This document shows, piece by piece, positions 37,100 to 50,993 of a stretch of DNA of 64,000 nt; within the stretch, counting starts at the first letter, position 1, and each line of letters opens with the position of its first letter. The DNA lies in contig NC_054085.1 of the NCBI RefSeq assembly GCF_017562075.2, positions 19,826,222-19,890,221 of the forward strand. The letters are read 5' to 3'. The translations under genes and the position numbers were made by a program. The notes under the pieces were generated by a model that was not told where the DNA came from, ran no database searches, and was given only the letters and a program-made list of their open reading frames with translations. This DNA comes from Anopheles merus (lineage: Eukaryota > Arthropoda > Insecta > Diptera > Culicidae).

Positions 37100-40000
37100 T
37101 TGAGTTTTAAATTCCCTCATCAATAGAGATTTAGTTTAAAAAAACAAAATACGACCTAGAACTTTATACCAAGGTGACATTAGAATGGTGGGATATTGGC
37201 TCAGATTTTGCTCTCTCGCCATTGATGGATAGAGATTTCTGAGAGATATTGACATTGTGGCTGACAAGCAGGAAGATAATATTGTTGCTGTGAACTTTTT
37301 GATTTTTTAGTCAAAACAAAATCCAGGCTGAAAATGTAGGAGTGCAGATCTAGTTTGACGAACTTTAAACAGAGCCGTCAAATGGCAAACTCTCTATACT
37401 CGGAACGTCAACAACCATCGGAGATTCTACAGCCAATAAATTTTTGTTATTTTCTATTAATTTCTTCAGCAATAAACATTAACAGCATCTAATAGGTTGA
37501 CAACAAAATGCCGTCCTCTTAACAACAATTTATTTACCGTCACTTACATGGAGGCAAATTGTCCAAGAATTTCTTCCCCGATCAAGAAGCCCTACCTCCC
37601 GCTGCGCGCATCCAGTCCAGTCGTCGCGTTACACGACAACATTGACGGCTAAGTGCACGACCTAGTCAATCTCGCAATTGGGCGTGAAATGTGAATTTTC
37701 TCGCCTTCGCGACGGGGCTAAATTGCTTCAAATGGTTATTAGATTAGAGTGACAACCTTTCCGCGGTCCGAGTAGTACGGGAGAGACACTTGGTGGTGTC
37801 GCACCAAGTCAGACAGCCGCTTGGAACGTGTTCATCGCGAAGATCTTGTGCCCGACTCCAGCCAGGGAAGAATTCTCGCGATTCCCGGCTGTCCATGCGG
37901 TACGGACAGTCGTAAAGTCTTGCTTGCTCTCGATGGCCTGTGTTCAAGCGGACGATCATCATCTTGATAGGCGTAAAATATCTATTCTTTTTCACTCACC
38001 AGACCTAGAATGACTTATTGATCTTTACGCTGGCCCGGGTGGGTGCTTAAGGAAGACCAACACGCCTACCACACCAACGCTTGACAAATAACATGTATTT
38101 TCTTTCGCAACTGATCATATCGGAGAATCTCCACCCACCAACATCACATCTCACACTATCACGGGTGTAAAACTCCCTGCAACTCTCAGGTCTCATATGC
38201 CCTCCCGGCGAGTTTAGGTTGATTTCTCTCAATTGAACGTTCAGTGGCGATAAAATGGTCTTCACCCAGAGCATTCCTTTACTGTTTACCCTGATCATCA
38301 ATCCAATCAATTAAATACATGTTCTACATTTTACACACCACGGCACCACACCCGCTCGAATGGCAACCCTTCCTTCTCGCTTTTTCTATCGGATGGTTGG
38401 GCGCGCGCGCCCGCTAACTAATAAGCTAACATTTCCCATATTGACCTCACCAATCACGCACACACAAATACATATGGGGGGGCGCAAAAAAAACCTCCGC
38501 TGTAAGCAGCTAATGCCTGCTCCGTTCGAAAGTAGAGCATGGGAGAATTGCACAAATATTTAGATCTCGCTAACTATCGCCTCTTCGGTTTCCCCCTCTT
38601 ACCCAGCTTCACTTTCCCGCATAGCCACAGGAGCGCTACCGGGCGGACCAACGTTCCCAGGCAGCAGGCATGTGACTCTCGTCAGTTCTTCAGGAAATTT
38701 TTAGAATGAACAATATTTACACGTCTTCCTCCACCACCATCAACGTGTGTCCGTCGTTCCACAGTCGGGCAAATGTTTTACAATTGTTCACGCAGTTCAG
38801 CCAAGTCCAAGTCCGCCCACGGCGCATTGCTTTGGAGCTCGCGCCTACCCACCCTGTTTTCCTTTTCCCCTTTCTTCACTGGGCGCAGCAGAGAGTGTTG
38901 GTGTGTATCATAGCACTGGAACAATTTGTCCGCAGCTTACCGAGTTTACGGACTTTGCCTCCGCCCTGCGTAATTATGACTAAAATATGTTTTCCACCCG
39001 CCACGAGAGGGAGAGAGCTCAAACCCTCGCGAAACTGGAAAACAATAAAGGTGTTTGAAATACTAAGCATGGCTAGGCCGAATGCACCGAAATCCTTCCC
39101 ATTTACAATTGGTCGAGCCCACCTGCACAAAGCAACGCAACCCCTTCCCATCGTGCAGCGAACGGAAACTGGAACGGATTGCAAAAAAAAAAAGCAGGCC
39201 CTCCAACCTCTTCCGAATGAGAACAGGCACGGGTACGAGCGAACTAGACCACCGCTAAAGGGCAAGAACAGGGCCTATGTTTTTGCTCTAGTGCGCCGTT
39301 TCCTCGGTTTTCTTCCCATGAAATGAAGCTTAAAGTACATTACAGATGAAGTAGTTTGAAAATTTCTATTTAAAATCAGAGAAGGCCTCAGACTAATCAA
39401 GCAATTTCACCAAAAAAAGGAGCTCTCACGTATCCAGCAGCGTACACCAGAGAGCACAGTTTCTGCAAATGTTTGATTTCGTTGATTTTAATCTCGTTCA
39501 GCTTCAGACGTCCGCGTTGCAAGCCGTTTCTGCTGATTGGTTAATTTGCAGAATTGTAAAAGCAAATATTCATCTGATCTGCAGCCCTATCCTAATGCAA
39601 TCTGCATACGATTCAGCCGAACGTTTACCAACGTAACCTCGTTTGCCGTTCGCAATCGAGAATAGTGCAAAGATAGTGTAAATTACGAGATCATCTTTTT
39701 ATCGCACATTGGGAGGGAAAGCAGGCAAGCTAGAAATTGGCGCCAAGCCTCAGCATGATTGGAAAAGAAAGCATTCATTCTTACGTGCTGCTTTTAGTGG
39801 TGCAATCTATCAGTAGTCGAGAGCATGGGGAATACCGTTTTTGTTAGGATCAGTGATAGATGAGTAGGAATTATTCAAGTTCCGTGTGATGAATTAACAG
39901 TTTTTTGAGCTATGTAAGAGCTTTTTCAATTTCCCACTTAAAATTCGAGTTGAATTTGAATTTGCAAAGCTTTTACATTTAGAAACGTGCTCCAAAGATG

Positions 40001-43000
40001 ACTACTTCTTCAAGTTGGGACATTGGATTTACGGCTAGGAATTCATCTCTCAAAAATGAGAACATTCTGGCGGTGAAATGGATAGACATGCTGGCGTCTA
40101 TGAGGCAACATTGGATATCCTTGGATTTCTATAGGGATTGTGCGGTTATATCGCAAGTAATCTTCTTTGAATGCTCCATAACATCCACAAATGCACTCCA
40201 ATGTAATTTCCAAAGAACTAAGCTGTGCTACCATACAACAACTCGTATCGGTTAACGTTTGATGGTATCGGTAAACTAAGAATATCCATCAGAAATAAAT
40301 TCCTGTGCTCTGTTCCATGTTGAAACATTCTTCCTCATTTACGATAAATATCACACAAACAGTTTTGTGGGTAATTATAAATGAATAAAAAAAAACAAGT
40401 GAAATTTGAACAGCAATAAATTTACCATTTTAATGTGACACTAAAACTTGATCCATCGCATCATTCGCACCAGCAAAACTACCCAGGCTAAAACCCGAAA
40501 CGAAACCGGATAGAAAGGCTTCCAATCTTTTATCATCCTGTTCAGGTGTAGTACGCATTGTTTCTGTTCCGGTGCGGGTCTCATCTTCTAGCCAGAAGCG
40601 CACACTTCTCGTTTGTCCCTAGCACCATTCTCTACCTCCATTTTCAATGACCTTTTCTTCTCGACCTTCTTTAAACGCTCAACAAATATGTGTAATCTTG
40701 TTTTCATTTTCGTCTTTTCAAGCTTCCTAGTCGCCGGTTCACCTCTAGAAGATAAAAGCAGCTCACACGCCAGCTGCCTTGAAGCAACGTTTCGATTTGA
40801 TTAAAATCTGATTTCACCTCCCAAAAAACCAAACCTTCCACATGGAGTTTTCTCGCTCCCTCGGCACCGAAATCTCGAGAGATCGATATAATCCGATTAG
40901 TTCTGCCTGTGTGTCTGAGCGCTCGGAGGATAGAGTAACCGTTTTTATTTAAAAAGAAAATGTTCCGCAGTCTTCACCAGCTCTCCGTCGTCTCTTTTAT
41001 GAATCATGGACCATCGTTCAGGCCGGTCACAATCATTTTGGTTCACTTTTTTGGTGCCCTTTTTCCGTCGTCTCTTTCTATTTTGTGGAGGTGATGCAGT
41101 CTAGCCCGATGGTGATCCCACTAGTCGTACCCACAGAGTGTTTCACACTGCGGCACACGCCGTAATTCTGAATTACACCAATAATGTCTCCGCGTTGGTT
41201 CCGGTTCGGCTCGATCCGTTGCGGTAGTTTAGCTGCAACATCTTTATTGATTTGTGGCGACGGGGTGGATGAAAGAGGTGTTAGTTGCAGTTATACTTTG
41301 TAACCGTTTACGACCATTCGGCAGCACATTACACGTTACACCGTCCTTTCGAAGCATGTGGGCAAAGAGCCAATTCCGATGAAAACGGTAGCAATTGTGC
41401 ATCACACACCCGCCTAGTGGTGCGGTAATAAATTTATTTATTAATAATTCAAATTGAACCAATGCCATGTGGTATATAATTAGCTGTTCCTTGACATTTC
41501 AATACATTCCTATCCATATTGACAACACATCTTACATATATTTGCTTTTGCAAACCTATTCCCCCCCAAAGCGAAGCTAGGTTTTCCGACAGCTAAAAGA
41601 AAAAAAAACACCTTTCTTTAAATGAACGTGCCAACGATTTGTCGCATTCAGTGTGTATCGTTTCTGCAGTGCAAGCGACGACGAGGGCGAGGAAAAATTG
41701 CCGATGGAAATTGAAAATTACGTTTGTTCCGTTGCACGGTTAATTGAAATGCAATGGTGTTTCCGTGTGCCGAATGTTGGGAAGGAGCAAAGTAAACGAC
41801 GATTTCAGTGCAACGCCTGTTCCGGGGCCGATACATTGCAGTCCAGCCCGAGAAGGTACAACGATTTGTTTAGCCCTTCGACGAACGAGAGCTTCGTTGT
41901 TAACAAAGCAAGCAAGAAAAAATCCGAACGACAATGTTGCTCGAAAGTGCATCCGCCCGAATGACAAACTGCAGCTATTAGCGAATTGAAAGGTTCTGGC
42001 CATTAATATGCGCCCATTGAATATGGCGGGATTAGGAAAACAGTATGAAAATGTAGAAGGAAAAATCTGTGTTAAAATTAATCACCCCGACGTGTTCTTG
42101 AAAGGGTGCTTTGTAACCATTACCGCGTTATGCTTCTTACTTCATTGCATTAGTGGGCACAAAGAAGCGATGTTTGGCCAGGGGACACACAAAAAGCAAA
42201 CAAAACGTCCAAACGTGTGATTTGCTCCAAATGTTCCACGTTTTTTAATGAGAATTTTTTATGGAGCAGTTTTTTAAAAAGCTTCACTAACACGGCACGT
42301 GCTGTAAATCCAATGTAAATCAAAATAAAAGACGCCAACCAGGTCTGGGGGCTTTACATAAAAAAAGGGTTTTCAATGCAAAAAATAGCTTCCATTTTAA
42401 TGCACTAAGAAACACATGCATTTCGATACACAGACAACACAGTACAGAGCACAGGCAACAAAAATCCGTTGTGCTCGATCAAGACATTCGGGTGTGTGCG
42501 CGACTCGCCGTCACCATCGTCGTCGTCGCGATCGCCCGCCGCCAGCAATCAAATGCATGAAAATCACGCACTGCGTCCGGTCGTCTCGGACGTGCACGAT
42601 AATAGTAGTGCAGCAAAAGCAAGCCAAAGCGAAGGAAAAAAAGTGTACCAAACATTCCCAAATCGTTGCATCCCAACAAGCAGCAGCAGTTGAACATCCA
42701 GCAGCTGATCCGCAAGACCCGGGACGAGATTTTGCCCTAGGAGGAAGCCACACAAATTACCGGAACGGAAGATTCGGTTAAGTGATTCAGTTTGCTGCTC
42801 CGGCACGGCGGTCACTCGCTCGACTCTCACCCCGGTCGGCCAGGTCGAATTAGCGTCGCATTGGTACGGACCCTCCACGACGGGACGTAGCCACCCCGGT
42901 AAACGATTACACCAGCGCTGGAATGCTGTGTTTGGAGATGAAACTGCATCTCTCGTGCGCATCTGTGGTCGATGGTGTGCACAAAACGGTGGATGCGCGA

Positions 43001-46000
43001 TGTTTATGTGTCGGGTCGGAAATTGTGTTTACACGATAAAATATGGAACAACTGGGTAAATGGTTGCACACGCGTAGTAACATGAATGTATACGAGGTCG
43101 AATCATAAAGCGAAAAACAAAATATCCAAAGCAATCGAAAGAAGTTACCCAACATTCTACGTGAGTCATACAATTTTTAAATAAAAAAACATTTTTACAC
43201 ATTTTTCAACAAAGCTCAAAGCGAAGGAGCAATGCTTCTCCGGCAACGATTGTGCTTAAAACACAAACTGCAGCAGCCGTCACCTTAATCCTTATCGCCT
43301 TAATTAAGTGTGCCAATGATTCACCCACTTTTTCGCGGTACCACTCATCAACAACAACAACACTGCGTATCTTATAAGTGGAATTTCCCATTTTTGTGGC
43401 ATATAAATATTGTGAAGTGCATCCGTCGTGGTCAATTTGGTAAGACAAGCCTTGTCATGAGGTGTTGTGTTTGTGTATTTTTAATTTTTCATTTTAAATG
43501 TAACAGTCTTTATCTCTCCATGGGCACGACGTAGACTCATCTCATCTTCGCGTTGAGAATCGATCGCTGCTTTCGATCCTTATAGAAGTTGTTGGTTATT
43601 GTCATTAGACTGCTGAAGTCTCCCCAACTTGGGATATTAAAAAAGGGAGAAAATCAACTAAAATTAGGATAAACAGAGAGCAGAGTGTAATAGGACGACC
43701 ACGACTAGTTCTGGTGTTAGTAATGACATCGATAGTGTTCCGAGAATGATATCATACTAAATTGCAGCGTACATATCAACAAGTATTCTCTCTAAAACAT
43801 GGACGTTGGTCCTAGTGGATGTTCACCTCTTTAGTAAATAAAGAAAAAACAATAAAAGTTCTCACTTTGGAATATGTTTTTTCTAAACTCTGTTCAAATA
43901 ACAGACACTTAATCTGAGAAACGCCATTCACCCGCTCGCAAAGCCGACTTGATAGATGTTTGCAATAAGATTGGATGTTGTGACACTAGCGCGAATTCCC
44001 AATTCTCGCGGACCTTAAGGATTTGTCCCCCCCGGCTAGGTGATTTGCGTGCCATTGCCCAATATTTATGAACCTGACAGGCTCTTCGTTATCTCACTGC
44101 CCCGCTGTTCGAACAACGAGCTCCTCATCTACCATGTGCTTGACATTACCAAGAGTGCTCGGGGTGATGTGATTTGTGTTGTGACACGTCAGGCGTAGAG
44201 TGAAAGTGTTGTTTCGCACTCTTATCACCTTTCTTCTCTTCCAATGCACCTTCCCCGTTCGCCCGCTTGTTCTTTGTAAATTTGTTAGCGTCAGCAAGAC
44301 TCGATTGGCCGCTAAAATGTCACTGAAAAACGGCGTTTGGGAAGGGCATGACTACAAAAGTTTATTTTTGGACTCAACTACAACAAAAAAAAACACTCCA
44401 CTGACATTGACTAGCAAGCTAGTTTATGCGTTTGTTAGACCTTTGGCTCGTTTTGGGGAGCATAAAAACCCCGCGGGAGTCGACTCGATTGTGTTGATGT
44501 AATAACACGGCTTGGTCTCTCCGTGTGTGTGTGTTTTTGTTTTACTGCCAGAAATGCAACATGCAGTTTTGTTTTGATGACACCCAAACGGGAACATTTA
44601 AATATATATGCCCGTCATTTAAAGGGAGCGTTGAGTGTCAAGTTTATACAGAACGGGAGACTTGTGTGTGAAACACCGCTAGAAGGTTACGCATTCTTGT
44701 GTAGATAGAAAGAAGGTCCACTTTGCGATGGTTTTTCTGTTACATTGCCAAAAAAGACTACACAGCACAACAAAAAAACCAAAACAAACAAAGAAACCGA
44801 ATTTGTTTTGCGTCCGTAAAAGTAAATTTAAAACTCAGTTAGTTACACCAGTTACAGTTAGTTGCTTAATTATTTCGTTAAGAATGAAGTGCTTTCCTTT
44901 GCTTCACTCCTGCTCCTTCACACATAAAATTATAACAAAAGCAATACAATTAGTGCTAAGCTTGCCCTAATCTCTTGACAAAAAAAAACATACTCGCAAG
45001 CACGGACACACTCTAGCTCAACGACGCGGTTTGGTTTTGTATTCTCTCTCCCTTCCCGCAAACCAGATGAAAAGTTTCATCCAACAGATTAGTCACGATA
45101 GCTTCGTAGATGATTTTTGGCTAAGCTTCTACAACCCCATTGCTTTCGCAGCGGACAACACACGTTGAGAGCACGGCTAACTCCACATTATCTACAACAA
45201 ATTTTCGTGTTGGGAAAGTTAAGTAAAGCCAAGGGGAACTGGATACACACGTGCTTGTTAGTGGTCTGTGTCTCGGCCCTTCACAGCGGTTGTATTGGGG
45301 AGCTCTCGTCTTTTTTATCAGCAAATTTGACTTCAATAAATAAATAATAGATATGACCCACTTTACAGGGGTAAAGACTCCACACGAAACGTGCGAGCAA
45401 AAGCTGACACACCAGAGTGTTTCTTTCATGGAAAGCAGGGGGCTTCTAGATAACCCAAAACGAGGAGAGCAAATCGGTAGACCAGCCACGATGTAGAATT
45501 AACTTTTTCACCCGCCCTGTGTGGTGGTGGTTTAACATTTTCATTTTATTGTTTCTCAAAACAGTCTGTTGGAACCTCGCCGTCCGAAAGTGGTAATAAG
45601 CCAACCCTTTTAAGATATGATGTGCAATGGAGCTATCAGATTCGGGGCTCTTCAGGGGGTCATCAGCAGACATATATAAAAGTGCATTGGTTTGCGGATC
45701 GATTCAAAAACTATCCCCAACATTGAGTCCAGCCTCGGCCATCATCTCCCGATATCGCTCACGGAGGGCAAACCAAATGTGTCATCTCACCAGCAATGAC
45801 CCAAATTGCGGTGCTGACGACACCGGCCGGGGCAAACAGAAATGCGGGATTTCATAGAATATTGATGCACACCACCACGTATAGGCTGTCCAGAGTGTTA
45901 TTTCTGGACTGCATGCATAAAACATGCCACTAGAGCGAGCGCGCTGTGTGACATAATTGAAATGTTTCACCATTCGGCGAGGTAATCGATATGTATGCGG

Positions 46001-46300
46001 TTGCTGTTTATTTGGTTTGGCAGGTGATTATTTAATGGGAAATGAAATTTTTATACCTTGTTGACATTGATTTACACCGTATTAATGGATACTGGAGTAA
46101 GAGTTTCGAAGATTTTGAAGGCTTTCGGAAAAGAAGGTTCTAATGAAATTGAATTCAATATTTGGTAATTAAACAATTAAACATTAAACCATTCCGAACA
46201 TCAACATCAAGTAATTTCTTCCTGAAAGCTCCATTTTCAGCAGCTTGAAATCTAAAATTCTAATCATTTTCTGCGCTACTGAGCACACACTCATCGCACA
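37100..46300. other. Non-coding stretch
   Basis: No gene is firmly supported. It holds a CG run (38401-38412), poly-A tracts near 39182 and 40388, and scattered unassigned frames. Two plus frames are somewhat protein-like: 41653-41964 (104 codons, acidic start DDEGEEKLPMEIENYV) and 42469-42693 (74 codons, SRSPAASNQMHENHALRP). Neither has splice or homology support, so they are not called as genes. Confidence 0.45.
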
Positions 46301-46897
46301 CATACCATACTTTAAATGGCTTTTGTTTTCTCTTTAACTCGAACCTTTATTACCGACCGCTGCACACGAAGGAGGCAGCGATGGAGGAGGCTCTTCCTCT
46401 TCCCTGTCTCAGAATATCCGTTGTGCATTCAATTATCGTGCACCGTAACCCTCTCTCAGCGCTCTAACCATGGATGGTGCATCAGTGTTTTAATTTTAGC
46501 ACGGCCAAAACCGCCCAGTCAACCAAAAACTTTCTGCATGAATCACCCTGTTGCAGCAGCAGCAGCCCGTTCGAGGAAAGGCACACAACTTCACGGGTAT
46601 AGTAAACCGGCAGAGTCTGCTCCGTTGGACAATTTCAATCACGAAACGAGCCCCACTCTCCCAAACGATCGCCAATATATAGGGCCCTAATGGTGCCGGG
46701 TTTTGAAGAGCCTTTTGCTGGCCAAAGAACCTGCCCCCCAGTCCCTGCTGTTCCCTACTATCGCGTCCATCTACGGCGAGCCTGCCGGACCGAAAGATTG
46801 AAGCCCGGATGATCTGTCTCCAATGGGTTCTCCTTCGAAATGACCAGCAAATAAGGCCACAAACAAAGAACTTCAGCAAACACTGGGTCGTCTGCCG

Positions 46898-47260
46898 GTG
46901 ATGAATCATGCGGACGACGATGGTGGGATGATGCTGCTGTTGTGGTGGCGGGACGACGTTGGGATTGCACACTCGATAGACGGAGCGAAAGAGCACGCAT
47001 CAGCGGAGGTTAACATACTTCAACAGTGTACAAATAAGGTGAAGTATAGAAGAGGGGGAAGAAACAAAACGATAGATGTACAACAGCAACAAAACAACAA
47101 CGGCTCGTCGCCACTTGGCAATGGCATGGGACACACCGGCAAGGGATGGAATGAACCCGCTGAGGTTGGAGGTAGAGAAAGGGTAATCGCGATATCGAGC
47201 TCTCGATTTCCGGCTGGACCGTTGTTGCAGCGACAGGTTTTATTTTTCGCCAAACGTTAG
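46898..47260 (+). CDS. Possible coding segment, unknown product
   Basis: This plus frame of 120 codons ends TAG. Its later part is protein-like (KTIDVQQQQNNNGSSPLG, then VIAISSSRFPAGPLLQRQ). A weak donor (CAG|gttttat near 47234) could join it to an acceptor (attttgcag, 47309-47317) and continue for a further 17 codons to a stop. The minus strand also carries long frames here. No family is recognised. Confidence 0.15.
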   Translation: MMNHADDDGGMMLLLWWRDDVGIAHSIDGAKEHASAEVNILQQCTNKVKYRRGGRNKTIDVQQQQNNNGSSPLGNGMGHTGKGWNEPAEVGGRERVIAISSSRFPAGPLLQRQVLFFAKR

Positions 47261-47299
47261 CCCTGACCATTGGCGATTCGATGAGTCATGCACACTTGA

Positions 47300-47532
47300 C
47301 TTGATGGTATTTTGCAGGTACGCTGCTCTGCAACAGTATTGGAGAATCTGTGGAATACTTTGAACCCTTAAGATACCAATCGACTCCGCGATTAGGAAAT
47401 AACAAAGTTCAACAAATAACCTTTGTGAAGAACCTACTTCACTTACTTCACGATGGCGCCCTGACGTCACACAAACTCCTAGAAGAGGAAATCCTATTCC
47501 CTAGAAATGGGAAAGTGCTAATAGATCGTTAA
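47300..47532 (+). CDS. Possible exon, unknown product
   Basis: This open frame of about 77 codons ends TAA at 47530-47532. It begins near an acceptor-like attttgcag (47309-47317). The peptide has well-balanced composition, for example NNKVQQITFVKNLLHLLHDG and SHKLLEEEILFPRN, more natural than most frames in the window. No start codon context or homology supports it. Confidence is low. Confidence 0.2.
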
Positions 47533-47748
47533 CCTATCGTGCACCTACTCAAGCAAAGGGATTTACAATTGATAACCATTAGTGTAAATGTACGCTCTCC
47601 GTAAACTGTTAGAGCTCTAATGAAGACGACTACTCCACAAATGGCACAGGCAATTCCACAGAAGAACTGTCCCCCGAGCACTCATTAGAGACGGCTTGCT
47701 GCTTACCACACACTTCACCAGACATATCCTCCAGCTTCGTCACATACA

Positions 47749-48264
47749 TCATCGTCCCAAAAAAAAGCTAGCTCCCACTCTAATGTGTGTGCGTCTGGAG
47801 CACAGCAAAGCCCGTGCCGAACTCTCACAAACGTTCTGATACGTATTGCAAAACTGAACCACCCAGCACTCCAGCAACCACCAGTAGCTCCTCAATCCCT
47901 TTCCTCGATAGTGTTTTCTTTTTGCCCTTCTTATCCTACAGGTACGTGCGCGCCATCCGAATGGCAGCACACAATATCTGTGGTAAGGGACGGAGCTCCT
48001 GGGCCCACGGAAAGAGTGCGCTTGAGGTCGCATCGCGATACATGGCCGAAGGAGAGGTCGTTCTTCAGGCCAGTCGGCTGCTATGCCCACTTTTGTACTC
48101 CAGTTGCTCCCTTCTTTGCAGGTACTTCTTCTTCTGATCCTGCTTCTCCGCTGGGGCAAGGGCATAACGGTTCTAGTCGACATCGATCACGCCTCGTGCG
48201 CTCGATGAACGCCAACGTCAACCGTGCATTCTGGGACCCGGTGTGTGTGTGTACCGCCGGTTAG
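47749..48264. other. Block open in several frames, coding potential unclear
   Basis: The segment has 144 codons open on the minus strand (47749-48183) and 159 and 116 codons on the plus strand (47785-48264 and 47787-48137). A third minus frame reads AEKQDQKKKYLQRREQLEYK and later KGIEELLVVAGVLGGSVL, but contains two stops. GC-rich composition explains part of this. A decayed gene on the minus strand is possible. Strand and product cannot be decided by eye. Confidence 0.3.
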
Positions 48265-48449
48265 GCCGGAGCAAGCCGAAGCAAGAGTTTTTTCACCTCT
48301 CTCGATCACTGGACTCTGGTGGTGTGTCTGAACGATGGCATGGACGCCATTGGGTCCGAGGAGGGAGAGTCGCTGTCGTTGCAGTTTCAACGGTAGTTGC
48401 CGAAAGGGTCGGAGAGCCTACCGTGCTGCGTTGGTTCAAGTAAATGTTG

Positions 48450-50985
48450 CCCTGAATTTGTCCGGTTGTGCGGCGGCGCAAGGTATGATTGATATGTAAG
48501 CAGAAAAAATAGCACAGAATGCAATAACGCACCGTAGAATGTGAGTCGGGGCAATTGGAATTGTTAAATATGTCGTTTGAAAAATGATATGAGACGGTGT
48601 TGTAGTGCTTCAATTGTTACAAAAAATGTACGATTAACACTATCAGCACCATTATTTAAGCATTTCCGTTTATTAATTTCCTATCAACTGATGGTGCCAT
48701 CTTCAAACACGTAATCATCCATCTCGAAACTGTCGAAGATTCAAGATAATTCCACCCTTTACAGCTCTTATTCAACAGCCCTAACGTACAGCCCCACGCG
48801 TACTGCACTGCCCACGCTTTATTTGTCAATTGTGACTGTAACATGCGCTTGCGTGCGTACGTGTGTATCTTGTTTCGGTTTATTATGATGAGATCATCCC
48901 ACCGCCAATGAATGCCATTCGGTCTCACATCATCATCATCATCATCATCGGTAAATAAAGTAAGCCGACACAAACAATACGACAAGGACAGTGAAGAGAT
49001 GGAATCGAACCAGTCCGATACCGTTCCTAAAAAGGGATAAACCACATACCGTCAAACGAGGAAAATTATTACGGTACTTTGCGCCTTTGCGGTAATGCAT
49101 TGCAAAATGCACTTTCTCTACTGTTTTTGAGGTTGGTTATCGCTGTCATATACAGAAGTTAAGTCAATATACGGATATGTCCATTTTGAAAAGAAATGCA
49201 TGCCAGACGCATTAATGCAACTTTGTTTCTACAGAGGATATCATCTTTTTTTTAGGAACAGAGGCAGTTGTCACCAATAAAGTAGGCCTTCCAATCATCA
49301 ATTTAATGTCGCTGATGTAGCTATTTCCTTGTTTCAAATGCGTGGATCTTTAGAATTTCAAAATTCATCAATTCATGTCGCGCCTTCAAAATACTTGAAT
49401 TTAAACAATTATTTGTAAAACAACTTGAAGAACAATTAAATGGAATTTTATACAAACCACTTCCTAACGGTGATAAATGAAGGCAAGAGCATACACTAGT
49501 AATCTACAACTCTGAAACCCAAAATCTCAATACAAATCGTGATTACAACAAATGGAAGAATCCAGACATAATTATACTTATCTTCCAAGAACCATTTGTT
49601 TCTCGGGCAGTGTCTGAGAGGCGACGGAAGCAGACATCCAAAACATACCTGAAATGGGAAAAAAAGCAAAACAGAGCTATGTTATTATTATGTAACAACG
49701 AGCAGTGCGCAACACGACGACCACTACACGACAAAACATTTAATCAAAGGTGATCCTGTAAATTAATGCTTCGACGTACGTAATTATCTCCAGCACCCCG
49801 AAAACAAAAACTGTAATTAACTGATCTTCACTCAATTAGTTAATCTCCGGATGGGAGTTCCGACGCTTCCAACTCCGCTATAAAACCTCCAACGGAACAC
49901 TCTGGACAACATCGTAAAAGATTTATTTTAGAGTAACTTCCTTCTCTCGGACCAATGTCACGCGCCCTTGGACTCTTAGTGAATGTCCATCCGTTGACAA
50001 AATCTCAGCCTCTTTCTTTATTTTTATTTTTCTTCTTCTAATTGAGCATTCATTTGTTTTAAAACAATCAAACAATCGCACCCCGACGCAAAACGCACAC
50101 TCCAATTTTAAACCGACCTTGAAATCAAAGCGCCTTCGACCGGCGAAAACATTCCACGATGCCGTCAATCCCGAGTGTCACGACATTCCTGTGCCTTTTT
50201 CCGCTTGCACACGGACTGGCCTTGGGCGCACTCGCACCCCACCAGTGCCAGTGCAAAGTGTCAAAGCGAGATGAAAACGATTTATAGCAATTGAACGCCG
50301 AAGGCATTAGAACGACGCTAGAGAGTGATTGCACTGGGCTTGAAATAAGCACACAAACACATACACACAGGGAGAGACAGAGAGCATGATCATACCACAC
50401 GGAATGGTAAACGCGACCACGGGAGCAGTTTTCAAATGCATTTGCACTAATCGTTTTATGTGCGCCACCGTTCCTTATAGCTCTCCTTCACTAAGTGGAG
50501 AGCGGAGACAGACAGAGCAGTCCCGTATTTTAAAAATAGACCTTCCCTCCATCCCCAGAGGGGGGTCCAATGTTCGCCAAATAATCGAACACGCTCACAT
50601 TTGCCACGTCACACTGCTGTGGAGGAAGGAGCGGGTTAAAACCAAACGCAAAAATTTGCCAACCAAATACCGCAAACGTGGTTGGAAGCGTCCGTATTAG
50701 CGTAATACGAAACGATGAGAAGCACGTCGGTCGAGGGGTTTTGCTACTTTTAACCTCCTGTCACAATTGAGTGGGAAACGGATTGCTTCTAATTTATTGC
50801 CCATATTTGTGAAATGTTTCCTCTTGACGCCTTGTTTGAATCGCAAACAGATGACAATTTCCAGACTTTGGGAAATAATCTACAAAACCATTGGAATAAT
50901 TCAATCCAGTTATTTCTCAACATTTCAATCTCTCAAAATCATTGGACGGATTTCCATCGCTATTCGGAACGCAACTCTTGCGTAG
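48450..50985. other. Non-coding stretch
   Basis: No gene is supported. A (CAT)7 run lies at 48928-48948. The rest is AT-rich with short unrecognised frames. Confidence 0.5.
48928..48948 (+). repeat. (CAT)7 microsatellite
   Basis: Seven CAT units. On the minus strand it reads as a poly-Asp run in a chance frame. Confidence 0.95.
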
Positions 50986-50993
50986 ATATGTAG

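Noticed and set aside
38706..39326. 206-codon plus frame
   Set aside because: No recognisable domain, and a 129-codon frame runs on the opposite strand over the same sequence. Rich in P, R and K from local composition.
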